Shown here: piece after piece, positions 1 through 8,123 of the stretch
Layout of the letters: each line of letters opens with the position of its first letter
How positions within the stretch are numbered: the stretch's first letter is position 1
Assembly: GCA_001464315.1 (NCBI GenBank)
Contig: LNFK01000073.1
Coordinates: 1 to 49,542, forward strand
DNA from: Sphingomonadales bacterium Ga0077559
GTDB lineage: Bacteria; Pseudomonadota; Alphaproteobacteria; Sphingomonadales; Sphingomonadaceae
Reading direction: 5' to 3'
DNA length: 49,542 nucleotides
Position numbers and translations under genes: made by a program
Notes under the pieces: model-generated
Told to the model about the DNA's origin: nothing
The model's database searches: none
What the model saw: the letters and a program-made list of their open reading frames with translations, nothing else

Positions 1-318
1 AAACCGGGCGGTACATTAAAGATTGCAAAAGACCTCGCGGAAGTTTGGCAAAAGCAACAAGATTTCGCGAAGTCCAAAGGCTGGATCAGTGGCTACAAGA
101 TCCTAGTCAATTCGTACCCTCGCGAAAACGAACCAAATATTTATCTGATCACTATGACGGATAGACTGGCAACGCCAGACGAAGTGGACGCGCGTGGAGT
201 GGAAATGCGTGCTTTTATGAAAATGACTGGCGAGCAGATGCAGGCGGCGGCAGCGGGTCGTGCTGAGTTCAGTTCCTCCGGCAGCACCACACTGCTGCGG
301 GAATGGGTCAAGCGCTAA
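1..318 (+). CDS. 3' end of an unrecognised protein (partial)
   Basis: The reading frame is open from the first base of the window and ends in TAA at 316-318, giving 105 residues without the true start. The translation begins KPGGTLKIAKDLAEVWQ and ends TTLLREWVKR. It reads as a soluble alpha/beta segment (amphipathic helix, YKILVNSYP strand, IYLITMTD strand), loosely like small exported alphaproteobacterial proteins with a dimeric alpha/beta-barrel feel, but I do not recognise the family. Codon usage looks coding, and no membrane segment or catalytic motif is visible. The gene starts upstream of the window, so its length and any signal peptide cannot be judged. Confidence 0.6.
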   Translation, partial: KPGGTLKIAKDLAEVWQKQQDFAKSKGWISGYKILVNSYPRENEPNIYLITMTDRLATPDEVDARGVEMRAFMKMTGEQMQAAAAGRAEFSSSGSTTLLREWVKR

Positions 319-540
319 AGCGGATAGAGGCGGGGGCGGCGATCGCTGTCCCCGCTTGCCTTGACCGCAAGGGCGCGCGGCTTCCACACTTGGCAGCGAG
401 CTGGTTGAACGAAGTATAACCGATCAACTTTTCGGGTCATAAAGATGTCTACCACGGCGCTTACTTTGAGCACTAGAGGAAGAAGGCGAGTGATTAGCAT
501 CTCGTGTCGGACAACTATGTCACACTAGCCTCCAAAGGGA

Positions 541-1251
541 GTGGTTGAATTTCTCAAGCACGCCGAGGAGGTCGGGCGCTCGGTTATAGCCGCTGCCAGC
601 GCTCTTACGGGCAAACACAACAGATTTGTGGGCACCGTTAGACTGAGTTTATCGGAAGGATTTGCCACATGGGTGGTTGCGAAACATCTGCAATCGTCTC
701 GGTCGCTCCATCCTGAAATCAATTTGGAGATCGTGACGACTAATGGTTTTCTAAATCCATCAAAGCAGGAAGCGGAACTAGCAGTCATGCTAGTGCGTCC
801 CGTCAAAGGCCCTCTCATCGCACGGAAGCTCGCAAATTACGCACTGGGGCTCTATGCTTCTGGGGAATATCTCCACATTCACTCCCAGCCAAAAGCGGTC
901 GATGATTTAAAACAGCATATTCTGATCGGCTACATTCCTGACTTTATTTACGCCGAAGATTTGCGATACCTGCCCGAGATTAATGATAGCCTCGTTCCGA
1001 CTCTCAGCAGCACGAGCATAAATGTCCAGCATGCCATGACGCAGTCTGGGCTTGGCATATCTGTGCTACCCAACTTTATCGGAGCACTCGACAAGACCCT
1101 GCGCCCGATCTTGCCCGTGATTCAAATCCGACGTAGCTTTTGGGTTGTTGTTCACCGTGATCTTGCCGGAGTTACCAGAGTGCGTTCAGTAATTGACTGG
1201 CTAGACACGCTTGTTCAAGAATGTTCTTCTTCGTACGTAGTCTTTGATTAG
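541..1251 (+). pseudogene. LysR-type regulator remnant, effector domain only
   Basis: The 236-residue frame from a GTG at 541 matches the substrate-binding half of a LysR-type regulator: an EFLKHAEEVGR linker helix, then GTVRLSLSEGFATWVVAKHL, an EINLEIVT strand, the usual AVMLVRPVKGPLIARKL ligand-pocket region, and GLGISVLPNFIG near the end. Full members are about 300 residues with an N-terminal winged helix-turn-helix of about 60 residues. That part is absent: the frame is closed by a TAG at 526-528. Just upstream another frame reads LVSDNYVTLASKG, resembling the L-T-x-x-G end of a LysR DNA-binding domain, so the head seems to have decayed by frameshifts. Without the helix-turn-helix it should not bind DNA. 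Base composition is low in GC (37% in 901-960) compared with the operons downstream. It could be expressed as a truncated protein, but a pseudogene is the simplest reading. Confidence 0.7.
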
Positions 1252-1350
1252 GAATTCAAGATTCCGAACTCCAAAATGCTGCACAGACATGTTCTTCGAA
1301 CTAACTCAACTCTCCCGGCAACTGAGCTTTGTGCAATCTATTTCGGTTAG

Positions 1351-1551
1351 CTAATTGGGTTAGATAAAGCTATTCTTCCCTACATTTTTGAGGCGTTTGT
1401 AAACAAGAAACCTGCAGGGTTGGGCATCGGGCTTTCAGTAGCGCAAACTATCATCAAGGCACATGGAGGGAAAATTAAGGCCCAAAATTTGCCGGAAGGA
1501 GGGGCTGTGATCTCTTTCACGATTCCCTTTATCTCACCGGAGCCAAAGTAA
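1351..1551 (+). pseudogene. Histidine kinase C-terminal fragment (HATPase_c)
   Basis: The frame 1351-1551 ends in TAA and has no start codon nearby. It reads LIGLDKAILPYIFEAF, then GLGIGLSVAQTIIKAHGGKI and a GGAVISFTIPF tail. This is the end of a histidine-kinase ATPase domain: F box (IFExF), G2 box (GLGIGLS) and the last strand with its short tail. The N, G1 and dimerisation/phosphoacceptor parts are missing, and a TAG at 1348-1350 closes the frame upstream. It is therefore a scrap of a sensor kinase such as NtrB or DctB types. It sits directly behind the truncated LysR gene, so both look like leftovers of a decaying, probably acquired, segment. Confidence 0.65.
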
Positions 1552-1713
1552 TCGGATCAAAAGTAACAATGGCTTACGACCTCAATATACAACTATTGAT
1601 TTGGCAAGCCATCGGATTGGAGAAACCCCAAAAGGATATTTGCGAGCTCGATTTGAGCCGTGAGCGGCAGCTTCGCTGTTTGGTCGCTTAACTAAAATCT
1701 CGCAATGTAGGCG

Positions 1714-2988
1714 TTACCGATGGTCTGCCATCGCCAAAAGCATCATCAATCCTGTAGACATGCCTTTGACGCTTTGGTTTTTTTCTACATCTATCCATTC
1801 ATCGAGCGAATGCGCACGGCCGCCGCTTCCGCCGGAACCTATGGTCAAGGCTGGCACGCCCAAACTCATGGGGAGATTGGCATCGGTGGATGAAGATGCC
1901 AGTTTTGGTTTCAGTCCAGTTCCACGGATAGCAGCGGTTGCAATTTGCGTGATAGCAGCACTTTCGGCGGTGATTCCTGCTGGACGATCGCCGATAAGCT
2001 TGGTTTCGGCAGTAATGTTGCCATCACGTGTTGAGCGCGCCGCGTTTTCTGCATTCGCGCTTTCCTGTACGATTGACAGAAAACGTTGTTCGACTTTGTT
2101 AAGCTCCACAGGGTTTTCGGAGCGGAAATCAAATTCCATGAAAACTTCGTTCGGAATGGAGTTAACCGACGTCCCGCCGCCCGTGACCGACGCGGCATAG
2201 GTGGTTTTTGGTGAACCGGGGACCGTGATCTTGTACAACTCGGTGACGGTCTGGCTCATCGCGACCATCGGATTTACGAGGCCAAAAGCTCCGTAGCTAT
2301 GGCCGCCCGGCCCTTTGTAGGTGATCCGATACCGCCGTGAACCGACGCCGCCGTTGACGACACGTTCGGGGTCAGTGCCATCCATTGACAAAAATGCCTT
2401 CACGCGATCTTTGTATGCACCCTTCGTAAGAAGAAAGCGCACGCCGCGCAGGTCACCGGGACCCTCTTCGCCAACATTGCCAACAAATAAAATGTCGGTG
2501 CGCGGACGAACATTATTGTCCTTCATGGCGCGCGCATAAGCGAGGATAACGGCGAGGCTTCGCGTGTCATCGCCAATACCCGGGGCATAAAGTTTGCTGC
2601 CTTCGCGGCGCACCTTCAATGGCGTTCCTTCAGGAAATACGGTATCAAGATGGGCTGCAAGAACAATCACCGGACCTCCGACAGGCGCCGATCCGCGATA
2701 CAGGCCCATCGCATTACCCTCTGCATCGATCTCGACGTCCTTAAGGCCCGCAGCAAGCAGCATATCGCGAAATGCCTTCGCGCGTTCCGCCTCCTTGAAC
2801 GGCGGGGCCGGAATTTCAACAAGCTTGATGATATCTTCAACGATGCGATCATGTTCGCGATCCAGTTGCTCGACCACGGCGGTATAATTCGCGCTTTTTG
2901 CAACACGCTGCACAGCTTGATCGCTTTTCGCTGGCGACATAGCCGCGCCAAATGAGGTCATCAATATTAAGACTGCGGTAAACTGCAC
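1714..2988 (-). CDS. Exported M20-family metallopeptidase
   Basis: This 424-residue protein has an N-terminal signal sequence (about residues 1-22) and the M20 di-zinc peptidase layout: AHLDTVFPEG (H113, D115 with catalytic Asp), GIGDD (bridging Asp around 140), NVGEEGPGD (catalytic Glu and ligand around 174-175), SMDGTD (Asp ligand) and a late GGRAHSLDEW (His ligand). The middle GPGGHSYGAFG segment belongs to the dimerisation/lid domain. Family members remove C-terminal or dipeptide residues, so the likely role is periplasmic peptide degradation; the exact substrate cannot be read. It starts at GTG, with AAGGA eight bases upstream supporting that start. An M24 peptidase lies upstream on the same strand about 220 bp away and an M61 peptidase further on, so this end of the window is rich in exported peptidases. 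Confidence 0.85.
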   Translation of the reverse strand: MQFTAVLILMTSFGAAMSPAKSDQAVQRVAKSANYTAVVEQLDREHDRIVEDIIKLVEIPAPPFKEAERAKAFRDMLLAAGLKDVEIDAEGNAMGLYRGSAPVGGPVIVLAAHLDTVFPEGTPLKVRREGSKLYAPGIGDDTRSLAVILAYARAMKDNNVRPRTDILFVGNVGEEGPGDLRGVRFLLTKGAYKDRVKAFLSMDGTDPERVVNGGVGSRRYRITYKGPGGHSYGAFGLVNPMVAMSQTVTELYKITVPGSPKTTYAASVTGGGTSVNSIPNEVFMEFDFRSENPVELNKVEQRFLSIVQESANAENAARSTRDGNITAETKLIGDRPAGITAESAAITQIATAAIRGTGLKPKLASSSTDANLPMSLGVPALTIGSGGSGGRAHSLDEWIDVEKNQSVKGMSTGLMMLLAMADHR

Positions 2989-3208
2989 GTGTCAAATCCT
3001 TACATTCTGTTCTTAGACCACAGCCTGAGCTGCGCAGTATTGAAATTCGACCTCAGTGTCGCTGAAACTCTAACGTATCTTGGCCGTCACTCTCCGATTT
3101 GTCTATCACCACGATTTCCTCAACATCGCCCTTAACCGCGTCGATAGTGACTAATGCTGTGGGGATGACGATTTGTAGCGAGAGGTTTAGTCCGCCGCTC
3201 AGGCGGGG

Positions 3209-4573
3209 TCACTGCGCTGCGGATATCAGGGTGATTTCGGTTTGGCGTCCATCGATGTAGCGTACACTTTTGCCATCAAAAAAAGCATTCTCCTCAGTCC
3301 GGAAATCTACGCGCTGGCCTCCCCATTCGGGCACCGTTGAGTAAGATGTAAGTTCGATTGACCAGGCAGTATTGGCGTTAATCGACCGGTCGCCGCGGTT
3401 ATCGGAGCTCTGCTTGTCCCAAAAACCGATGGACGGCCCCGCACCATGGCCGTGCAAACCAATCGGGTGCGTGTAAATCGATGGGTCCAGCCCCGCCGCG
3501 ATGGCATCCGCCCGGGCCAGCGCCAGCACTTCGTTTCCACTGCGGCCCACCACGAAATGGCGGGTGAGCATGTCCTGCACCCGGTTGCTGTTCGCCAAGC
3601 CTTGCCTAAGGCCAGCAGGCGCGTTGCTCTCGCCTGGTTTCAACACATAAGCGAGGTGCTGCGTATCGGTATTAAGCCTGAGGTACGTGATGCCAAAATC
3701 AGTCCACAGCAGGTCGCCCGGTTGAATCACTTCAGCGCCTTCCAGCATCCCCTTTGCGCCTTGCCGCTGGATCGCCACCGAAGGATGGAACCAGGGTTCT
3801 AGGCCAAGCTGGAGCAGCCGGTCGCGATACCACCATTGCACGTGCTCCGCTGTCGTCACGCCCGGGGTAATAACCGCGCGCGAAAACGCCTCGCCGATAA
3901 CCGCATGGGCGGTGCGCACGATTGAAGGATACAGATCAATTTCCGGATGCGTGCGCGTTTCCAGCCAACGGATCGCGAGTGATTCCCCGCTTACAATCCG
4001 CTGGCGCAAAGGGGCAGGCAGCGCAGCAACGAAATTCTCATGCTGGCTAAGCGTCATGCCGTCGGCAAACTGATGGAGATCGGAGCTGTTGATCGCAATT
4101 TTGGCCGGATCGCGCGCGACGATGATCTCTGCGACCGCCTGCCACTGATCTGGCTGTTTAATCGGGTCCCACGCGGGCGCAAACAAACCGCCAAGCCCGT
4201 AACGACTCACCGTCAGACGCTCGACCGGTTTGCCATCACCCGGATCGTGGAAAATCAAAATCGTGCGGCGCCGTGCGTGCATATTTTCTGCATCGAGCAT
4301 GGAGGCCACGACCGGTTCTTCAAAATATTCGCGAGCGACTAGCAACCACAGATCGATACCCTGTTCGCGCATGATCGCAGGGATAATCGTATCAAGCCGT
4401 TCGGCCAATATGCGGTTTTCGGTCGTCGCCCGTTCGCGTGCGGTGAATATTCGAGGAAGAGTCGGCGCCTGCGCTTCGGTTTCGGTCATGGCAATGGGCG
4501 ATGGCGCCGCTGCAGCAGGTGAACCGATAAGTGATACCAGCAGCATTGCTCGTGATAATATGCGCTTTGCCAT
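3209..4573 (-). CDS. Exported M24-family (Xaa-Pro type) aminopeptidase
   Basis: From the ATG at 4573 the protein has 454 residues and a good signal peptide (MAKRILSRAMLLVSL then AAAAP). The frame could also start at a TTG five codons earlier, but the ATG gives a cleaner signal sequence. The C-terminal half shows the pita-bread fold metal ligands of M24 enzymes: TDFGITYLRLNTD (Asp about 292 and 303), a His-rich HPIGLHGHGAGP loop (about 369-376), SIELTS (Glu about 407) and FRTEENAF (Glu about 427). The N-terminal half corresponds to the creatinase-type domain. The expected reaction is removal of N-terminal residues before proline, or a related hydrolysis, in the periplasm. It lies upstream of the M20 peptidase, and both probably serve peptide use. 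Confidence 0.85.
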   Translation of the reverse strand: MAKRILSRAMLLVSLIGSPAAAAPSPIAMTETEAQAPTLPRIFTARERATTENRILAERLDTIIPAIMREQGIDLWLLVAREYFEEPVVASMLDAENMHARRRTILIFHDPGDGKPVERLTVSRYGLGGLFAPAWDPIKQPDQWQAVAEIIVARDPAKIAINSSDLHQFADGMTLSQHENFVAALPAPLRQRIVSGESLAIRWLETRTHPEIDLYPSIVRTAHAVIGEAFSRAVITPGVTTAEHVQWWYRDRLLQLGLEPWFHPSVAIQRQGAKGMLEGAEVIQPGDLLWTDFGITYLRLNTDTQHLAYVLKPGESNAPAGLRQGLANSNRVQDMLTRHFVVGRSGNEVLALARADAIAAGLDPSIYTHPIGLHGHGAGPSIGFWDKQSSDNRGDRSINANTAWSIELTSYSTVPEWGGQRVDFRTEENAFFDGKSVRYIDGRQTEITLISAAQ

Positions 4574-5250
4574 TACACCCGACCCCAACCATATTTTGCA
4601 TCGGTACTGGCCCGCCTCAGCGTAAGGATCAAGCGCGGAGTGCCTCGGTGCGGGAATAGGGATGTATCAATTGACCTCGGCATTGTGATTTACCGCGAGT
4701 CCGCTTCCAATAGAACGACAAAAAGGCAGGCATCCTTATGAGCACGGTCAAGGCTCTGCTATTTGCCAACAGTCCAGACTTCGATAAAAATAATACGGAA
4801 AAGTAACCGAAGGCAGTTTTACAACATTAAGTCGACGTGTTGGCTATATCGGCAAAATCGGGTTGTGCTGATTAACTACCGCTTCACCATAATGTCACTG
4901 TTTTTTAATGATTTAATTGGCTCCTAAAAAGAGCGTACGTCTTGCACTATATGCCAAGACAATTAAAATATCCGTTGGTTGGTGACCTACATGAGCCGCA
5001 ACGGTATCAGCCCAATCACATAATTTAACTGATCAAGTCCGGGTTCGCAGCTCATCATTGGCAGGGCCGAGAATCGCGATGGCGAACTGGAGGATATTTG
5101 TGCTTGGGGCAGAAGCCGCGCTGTCGATAGACGGCCGGACCGTGCACCTGCCTGATCTGTCATGGACGTTGTTGGGATGTCTTTTATAGTCCCCCGGCCA
5201 TATCGCAAACCGGTAGCGTATCGCCGCCGCGATTTATTGCTGAACTTCAA
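4574..5250. other. Gene-poor, AT-rich intergenic stretch
   Basis: About 680 bases without a convincing intact gene. GC drops locally (35% in 4861-4920). A short frame (ATG at 4738, 22 codons) and a few others are too short and unsupported to call. The right part, 5034-5230, carries a decayed winged-helix regulator remnant that is listed separately. The stretch separates the M24 peptidase from the lipoprotein/ppa pair and may hold the M24 promoter on the minus strand, but I see no strong promoter match. Confidence 0.5.
5034..5230 (+). pseudogene. Possible winged-helix regulator remnant
   Basis: On the plus strand the frame through ATG 5079 reads MANWRIFVLGAEAALSIDG, then LSWTLLGCLL, a TAG stop at 5187, SPGHIANR, a second TAG, RIAAAIY. 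This pattern (a short beta hairpin, an LL-x-x-L helix, an s-P-G turn, then an r-I-A-x-x-I-Y helix) matches the start of CadC/OmpR- or SARP-type winged-helix domains that head many sphingomonad regulators. Two in-frame stops and the absence of anything further make it non-functional. The match is by eye over about 55 residues only, so it could be chance. Confidence 0.3.
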
Positions 5251-5562
5251 CTAAGCTTTCACCGCACAAATCAGGCCGGATGACGTCACGACGCCCAAGA
5301 TTTCGGGATCCTGAAGCGACCTTGTGCGCTTCAGGAATTCGTCCACGGTCACTTTGCGCATATCCTGACCGCGCAGCTTTTTAAGGCCCGACAAGCGGTT
5401 AAGCTGGATTAGCGAAAGCCGATCGACCATTCGGTTTGCCATACAGGCGGCGATCGGCTTGGAAAGTCCCGCATCCGTCAACGCGGTACGCACGCGTGTT
5501 TCGGGCGTTGCGCAGGCCGACAGCAAAGCGACTGCCAGAACTGGACCGGCAATCCTGATCAT
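5251..5562 (-). CDS. Small lipoprotein of unknown function
   Basis: This 103-residue protein has a short signal peptide and a lipobox (LLSAC, Cys about 17), so it is predicted to be lipid-anchored. The mature part holds two helical segments (VRTALTDAGLSKPIAACMANRMVDRLS and the MRKVTVDEFLKR region) and two further cysteines, C40 and one near the C-terminus, that could pair. The ATG overlaps the TGA of ppa (ATGA), so it is translationally coupled to and co-transcribed with ppa. I recognise the general type, as small sphingomonad lipoproteins behind ppa, but no function. Confidence 0.75.
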   Translation of the reverse strand: MIRIAGPVLAVALLSACATPETRVRTALTDAGLSKPIAACMANRMVDRLSLIQLNRLSGLKKLRGQDMRKVTVDEFLKRTRSLQDPEILGVVTSSGLICAVKA

Positions 5563-6095
5563 TTCTTGTTCTCTTTTTCGCGCTCGATGGCTTCCAGAAG
5601 CACGCGGCGTGCCTCATCGGCATCGCCCCACTTGCCGACGCGGACCCATTTTTCGGGCTCGAGGTCTTTGTAATGTGTAAAGAAATGCTCGATCTGCTGC
5701 ATCACAATCTGGGGAAGATCATCGCCTTCCGAAATGTTGCGATAATAAGGAAAGGTCGCATCGATAGGCACGCAGAGCAGCTTTTCATCGCCGCCATGTT
5801 CGTCTTCGAGATTAAGCACCGCAATCGGACGGCAACGGACGACGCAGCCGGGCATGAACGGCGAGCGCGCGATGACCAAGGCATCCAGCGGATCGCCGTC
5901 GGGCGACAATGTATGCGGAATGAAACCATAATTGGCGGGGTAGCGCATCGGCGTGTGCAGGATACGGTCGACGAACAATGCACCAGACGCCTTGTCGAAT
6001 TCGTATTTAACCGGCTCGCCGCCAACGGGAACTTCGATGATAACGTTGATATTCTCGGGCGGATTTTCGCCGATCGGGATCATGTCGATACGCAT
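5559..6095 (-). CDS. ppa: Inorganic pyrophosphatase
   Basis: A family I soluble inorganic pyrophosphatase of 178 residues that hydrolyses pyrophosphate to phosphate in the cytoplasm and so pulls biosynthetic reactions forward. Signature parts are VPVGGEPVKYEFDKASG, RYPANYGFIPHTLSPDGDPLDALV (the D-x-D-P-x-D metal site) and CRPIAVLNLEDEHGGDEKLL. The protein length fits the bacterial family. The open frame extends 17 codons further upstream, but the ATG at 6095 is preceded by AGGAAG at good spacing and gives the usual MRIDMIPIG start. It lies 19 bases behind the M61 peptidase gene and overlaps the following lipoprotein gene, so the three may form one transcript. Confidence 0.95.
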   Translation of the reverse strand: MRIDMIPIGENPPENINVIIEVPVGGEPVKYEFDKASGALFVDRILHTPMRYPANYGFIPHTLSPDGDPLDALVIARSPFMPGCVVRCRPIAVLNLEDEHGGDEKLLCVPIDATFPYYRNISEGDDLPQIVMQQIEHFFTHYKDLEPEKWVRVGKWGDADEARRVLLEAIEREKENKK

Positions 6096-6114
6096 GGGAG
6101 AATGCTTCCTTTGG

Positions 6115-8043
6115 CTATTTGCGGCGCGGCGCGAGCAGGCGGTCAATGGCCGTCTCGCCCGTGCCAGTTGGTTCGAGATGCGGATAGCGAAGCCCGCCTG
6201 AATATGCGATATCTATTTGCTCATATCGCTTGTTGCGCTCGACGAGCAAGCGGACGGGCGTTTTGCCATCCTTCGCGGCAGTGACCGCTTCGGTCAGGCG
6301 GTCCTTGGTGTAGGCAATGCCGCCAACTGCGATAATCTTTGCGCCATTGACGATATCGGCCTTGAACGCCGGACTATTCCAGAAAACCGACGTCACCTTG
6401 GCATCCTTGTCTACCGTTAGCCCGAGCGAATGCATGAGATTGAGGTTGCTACCCTCCTTCATGATCTCCTTGTCAAAGACATTGGGCTCTTCTTTCCAGA
6501 CAAGTTTGTACCCCCCTTTGTCGATCCCGGTAAGCGGCGCAGGCTGGCCGGGCTGGCGCAATTTGGTGTCGAGGAATTTGGCCCAGTCATAAGGCTGCAC
6601 CGCGTTCAACGTGCGCACGACCTCGTCGAAATCATAGGTCAGCACGCCCCAATCGGTATCGCGTACGCCGAAGAACGCCTTGGCGAAATCGTCGAGTGAC
6701 TTGGTGCCGCGCGACAATTCGCGGATTGTCATGTCGGCGGCGAGCCAGATGAGCGAGCTTTCGTTATAATAATCCTCGCCGCGTGATTGGCTGGAAAACG
6801 GCTTTGGTTTGCGCGCGCCAAAGATCGGATCATGGGTGGTATCTTCGACACTGCGCCAGTCGCGGCCTGGCTGTTCGGCGTAAAATCCGGCATATTTAGC
6901 CCATTCGGCAATCGCCATTTCTTTCGACTGCAGGCCCGAACGAGCGCCCAAAACGATGTCCCAGTAACTTGTTTGGCCTTCGTAGACCCACAGCAGGTTA
7001 TCGCGCATCGGGGTGGAATAATTCGGCGTCCACATCGTATCAGGGCGGCGGAATTTGCCGTTCCAGCTGTGGATGAGTTCATGCGGCAACAAGCCGCGTT
7101 CGGACATATTGTCGTTCCATTCGACAAAATAATCGGTCTCGCGGGTGTTTTCGCTCGAACGATGATGCTCCAGCCCGATGCCGCCGAGTTCCTCAGTCAG
7201 GCCAAGCAAAAATTCATAGCGGTCGAAATGTTTCGAGCCGAACAGGAGGACGGCCTCGTCGACCAATGCCTTGTGCGCTGCGATTTGCTCGGGCTTGGCC
7301 TCGAGGAATTTTGCTTCGTCGGCCCAAACGTTGAGCGTTACCTTGTTGCCCAGATCCCATTTGCGGTAATGCGGCCCAGCGAACATCGGGCTGTCCACCA
7401 AGGTCTCGAAGCTCGTTACACCATAATCGATCCGGTTGCCTGTGGTTCTCGCGCCGTCGAGCGCAGCCACACCGGTCCAGCCCATGGGGAGGGTGATTGA
7501 CGGCTGCACCTGAATCGCGCGAGTAAAATGACCCGCTGGGTACAGCGCGACCTGTTCCCACTGGATGTTCATCATCGCTGGCGTTACAACGATGCGGCCT
7601 TCAGTGCCTTGCACTGGCGAGGTGAACTGGAATTCGACATCGACCGAACGAATGCCCGTGGGCGTATCAACATGGAAGGCGTAAACCTCAACCGGATCGC
7701 GAGTCCATTTGAGCAGCTTGCCGTTCGAGCGGATTTTGAGGCCAGTCATTTCTGCCAGCGCCCCGCGCGGTCCGTGCTTGCCGGGAAGCCATTGCGGATA
7801 AAGAAGGATTAGCGGCTTACCCGCTTCAACGGGAATGCTCTGTTTCACCCGGAAAATGGCGCGGGCGACGTCGGTGGCATCGACTTCCAGCTTCATTGAT
7901 GCCGACAAGGGCCGGTCTTCGGGTTCGGGAACACGGTCGATGATCGGCACTGGTTCCGGCGCGCTCTGGGCGACGGCTGCGGTTGCGAGAGTTGTGGAAA
8001 GGGCGAAGGTGGCGAGGAGGCGCGACATTTTTTTGGATTTCAT
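6115..8043 (-). CDS. Exported M61-family aminopeptidase with PDZ domain
   Basis: This 642-residue protein has a signal peptide (cleavage after AVAQ, about residue 26), an N-terminal beta domain and an M61 (glycyl aminopeptidase) catalytic core. The zinc site is HELIHSWNGK (H321, H325), with the third ligand in the YEGQTSYW segment (E355). The C-terminal 110 residues (LGLTVDKDAKVTSVFWNSPAF, IIAVGGIAY) form a PDZ domain, as is usual for bacterial M61 proteins. It should trim N-terminal residues of peptides in the periplasm, with a preference for Gly or Ala in the known family. It is divergent from hisS across an 80 bp gap and precedes ppa on the same strand. Confidence 0.9.
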   Translation of the reverse strand: MKSKKMSRLLATFALSTTLATAAVAQSAPEPVPIIDRVPEPEDRPLSASMKLEVDATDVARAIFRVKQSIPVEAGKPLILLYPQWLPGKHGPRGALAEMTGLKIRSNGKLLKWTRDPVEVYAFHVDTPTGIRSVDVEFQFTSPVQGTEGRIVVTPAMMNIQWEQVALYPAGHFTRAIQVQPSITLPMGWTGVAALDGARTTGNRIDYGVTSFETLVDSPMFAGPHYRKWDLGNKVTLNVWADEAKFLEAKPEQIAAHKALVDEAVLLFGSKHFDRYEFLLGLTEELGGIGLEHHRSSENTRETDYFVEWNDNMSERGLLPHELIHSWNGKFRRPDTMWTPNYSTPMRDNLLWVYEGQTSYWDIVLGARSGLQSKEMAIAEWAKYAGFYAEQPGRDWRSVEDTTHDPIFGARKPKPFSSQSRGEDYYNESSLIWLAADMTIRELSRGTKSLDDFAKAFFGVRDTDWGVLTYDFDEVVRTLNAVQPYDWAKFLDTKLRQPGQPAPLTGIDKGGYKLVWKEEPNVFDKEIMKEGSNLNLMHSLGLTVDKDAKVTSVFWNSPAFKADIVNGAKIIAVGGIAYTKDRLTEAVTAAKDGKTPVRLLVERNKRYEQIDIAYSGGLRYPHLEPTGTGETAIDRLLAPRRK

Positions 8044-8123
8044 AGGTTCTGGTTTTGGCGAAAGCCTTGGGCGGCGTCCAGCCCTATTCCACTAACGCCA
8101 ATTAGCCGCTAGGGCGCACCACA

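Noticed and set aside
1569-1691. 40-codon frame (MAYDLNIQLLIWQAIG...) behind the kinase fragment
   Set aside because: No ribosome site, no recognised family and low-GC decayed surroundings; not enough to call a gene.
4738-4806. 22-codon frame MSTVKALLFANSPDF in the 4.6-5.2 kb gap
   Set aside because: Too short and without context; probably chance, or the head of something lost.
4987-5250. 87-codon minus-strand frame next to the small lipoprotein gene
   Set aside because: No family, no start signal, and it overlaps the winged-helix trace on the other strand.
6787-7500. 237-codon frame antisense to the M61 peptidase
   Set aside because: Shadow of a real gene with a complete zinc motif on the other strand.
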